The notes below the pieces were generated by a model. The model saw only the letters and a list, made by a program, of their open reading frames with translations, did no database searches and was not told where the DNA came from. The translations under genes and the position numbers were made by a program. Positions 4,777 through 5,693 of a stretch of 5,693 bases of DNA are shown here, one piece after another (the stretch's first letter is position 1; each line of letters opens with the position of its first letter). Origin of the DNA: an uncultured Hymenobacter sp. (GTDB lineage Bacteria; Bacteroidota; Bacteroidia; Cytophagales; Hymenobacteraceae); assembly GCA_937871705.1 (NCBI GenBank), contig CALMOO010000839.1, forward strand, positions 1 to 5,693, given 5' to 3'.

Positions 4777-5693
4777 CTAGCGGCGGGGGGTAGGGCTACG
4801 AGTCGGCGACTTGGCCGAAGCCTCGCCTTGCATAAGCGCGCTTAGCAGGCGCACTAGGCTGTCCATGTCGCGGTAGTCGAGCACTTCTACGGGCGAGTGC
4901 GAGTAGCGGCCGGGCCACGACAGCGGCACCGACGGAATACCGTAGTTCATAAACTCCATGCCATCGGTACCGCCCACCGTCATGCCTTCCTGAATGGCAA
5001 TGTGCTGGCGGTCGGCCAGCGCGTGCACGTTTTGCACCAAATCGCGTCGCGCAAAATTGATGCTTTCCACCACCCGAATAACCGCGCCCTGCCCCAGCGG
5101 GCAGTAGCCAAAGGCGTGCGACTCCTGCGGCGCATCGGACGACACGAACGTATCAATCGGGTACACCACGCTGGCATCTTGCAACTGCTGCGAGGCAAAG
5201 GCCGAGCCCAACAAGCCAATTTCTTCCCCCGTCGACCACACGTAGGTGACACGGCAGGGCAGCTTGCTGGGGTCGAGGTGCTGGAGGCTGAGCAGCAGCG
5301 CCGCGCAGCCCACCCGGTCGTCGAAGCCGCGCGCTGCGGCCCGCGTGGCGCTCAGCGGCCGCAGCTGCTTGGGCATGGTCACGGTAGTGCTGCCAATGCG
5401 GATGCCCGCTGCCTGCGCCTGCTGCGCCGACGTAAAGCCCGCAAACACCGTGAGGGGGGTAGTAGCTGCGCTCTTCGTAGCCTGCTGGTAGTGCGGGCGC
5501 GGCTCAAACACCGCCGCCACATCGGGCTGCCCCAGCGTGTGCAGCAGCGCGGGCTGCGCCTCCCACAGCCACGGAAAAGCCCCGCCTTTCATACTAAGCA
5601 CCAGCCGGCCATTGGGCCGAATAGAATCCACCACGAAGCCGACCTCGTCCATGTGTGCCACGAACACTAAGTGCCGCGCGCCCTGCCCAAACG
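4777..5693 (-). CDS. M42-type metallo-aminopeptidase, N-terminus outside window
   Basis: This is probably a cytoplasmic dinuclear-metal aminopeptidase of the M42 (PepA/FrvX/TET-like) family. Only the end is in the window: 304 codons, open to the right edge, with the usual N-terminal 50-60 residues missing. The GTG at 5667 is not the real start because the upstream frame (FGQGARHL) already fits the family. Counting from the first complete codon at 5691, the visible metal and catalytic residues are His13 in AHMDEVGF, Asp124 in GFDDRVG, Glu156-Glu157 in STGEEIGLLGS, Asp186 in SSDAPQ and His265 in GRYSHSPVE. GGTDG lies near 240. The tail (SAKSPTRSPTPRR) is a short polar extension partly encoded by a G6TAGGG motif. 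M20/M28 relatives share some motifs, but DDRVG and RYSHS favour M42. No functional link to menD is evident beyond adjacency. Confidence 0.88.
   Translation of the reverse strand, partial: FGQGARHLVFVAHMDEVGFVVDSIRPNGRLVLSMKGGAFPWLWEAQPALLHTLGQPDVAAVFEPRPHYQQATKSAATTPLTVFAGFTSAQQAQAAGIRIGSTTVTMPKQLRPLSATRAAARGFDDRVGCAALLLSLQHLDPSKLPCRVTYVWSTGEEIGLLGSAFASQQLQDASVVYPIDTFVSSDAPQESHAFGYCPLGQGAVIRVVESINFARRDLVQNVHALADRQHIAIQEGMTVGGTDGMEFMNYGIPSVPLSWPGRYSHSPVEVLDYRDMDSLVRLLSALMQGEASAKSPTRSPTPRR

Noticed and set aside
4897..5670. 257-codon plus-strand open frame opposite the peptidase
   Set aside because: The minus strand carries all M42 catalytic motifs; the plus-strand translation is His/Arg-rich low-complexity shadow.
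1..5693. CRISPR array, phage genes or a defence system
   Set aside because: There are no regularly spaced long repeats, no integrase, transposase, nuclease or structural phage gene; the window is mostly core menaquinone metabolism.

Overview
The window is a GC-rich (roughly 60%) bacterial stretch built around menaquinone (vitamin K2) biosynthesis genes. Several things suggest a Bacteroidota member of the Hymenobacter type: the MenD and MenB sequences, a MenE with a very short N-terminus, start codons without clear Shine-Dalgarno sequences, and a short interspersed inverted repeat with the TTCTGAGCTTGCGAAG core that I associate with Hymenobacter-like genomes. The genus is an inference from recall; I could not run a search.

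Layout, right to left along the minus strand, which carries nearly all genes. An M42-type metallo-aminopeptidase enters from the right edge and ends at 4777. After an 80-nt gap comes menD (4696-2906), then a 104-bp REP/MITE-like inverted repeat, then menB (2785-1961). Next is an AT-rich island with a small three-helix membrane protein (1873-1580). It converges on a 66-aa basic protein on the plus strand (1325-1525), and the two share a strong bidirectional terminator at 1543-1574. A 365-bp non-coding stretch follows, then a 149-aa four-helix membrane protein (959-510). The start of menE (447-1) runs off the left edge.

MenD makes SEPHCHC from isochorismate and 2-oxoglutarate. MenE activates o-succinylbenzoate to its CoA thioester, and MenB closes the naphthoate ring to give 1,4-dihydroxy-2-naphthoyl-CoA. 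MenF, MenH, MenC and MenA are not visible here. menD and menB could be cotranscribed, but menE is separated from them by the terminator and the opposite-strand gene.

The most unusual item is inside menD. Residues about 324-376, in the linker between the middle domain and the pyrophosphate-binding domain, are encoded by DNA that looks like two tandem tRNA 3' ends, with a weaker third T-loop-like motif. The T-loop core GGTTCGAAT occurs twice, 54 nt apart, and GGTTCGATT follows 42 nt later, all in the same reading frame. The second unit aligns base for base with a tRNA 3' half, from an anticodon-loop-like TTCTGAT to the discriminator base, with a fully paired T-arm. The reading frame stays open and the catalytic motifs on both sides are intact, so this looks like a tolerated in-frame tRNA-derived insertion and not a broken gene. 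A second oddity is the G5-6TAG motif, found seven times in 5.7 kb, mostly inside genes and in different reading frames.
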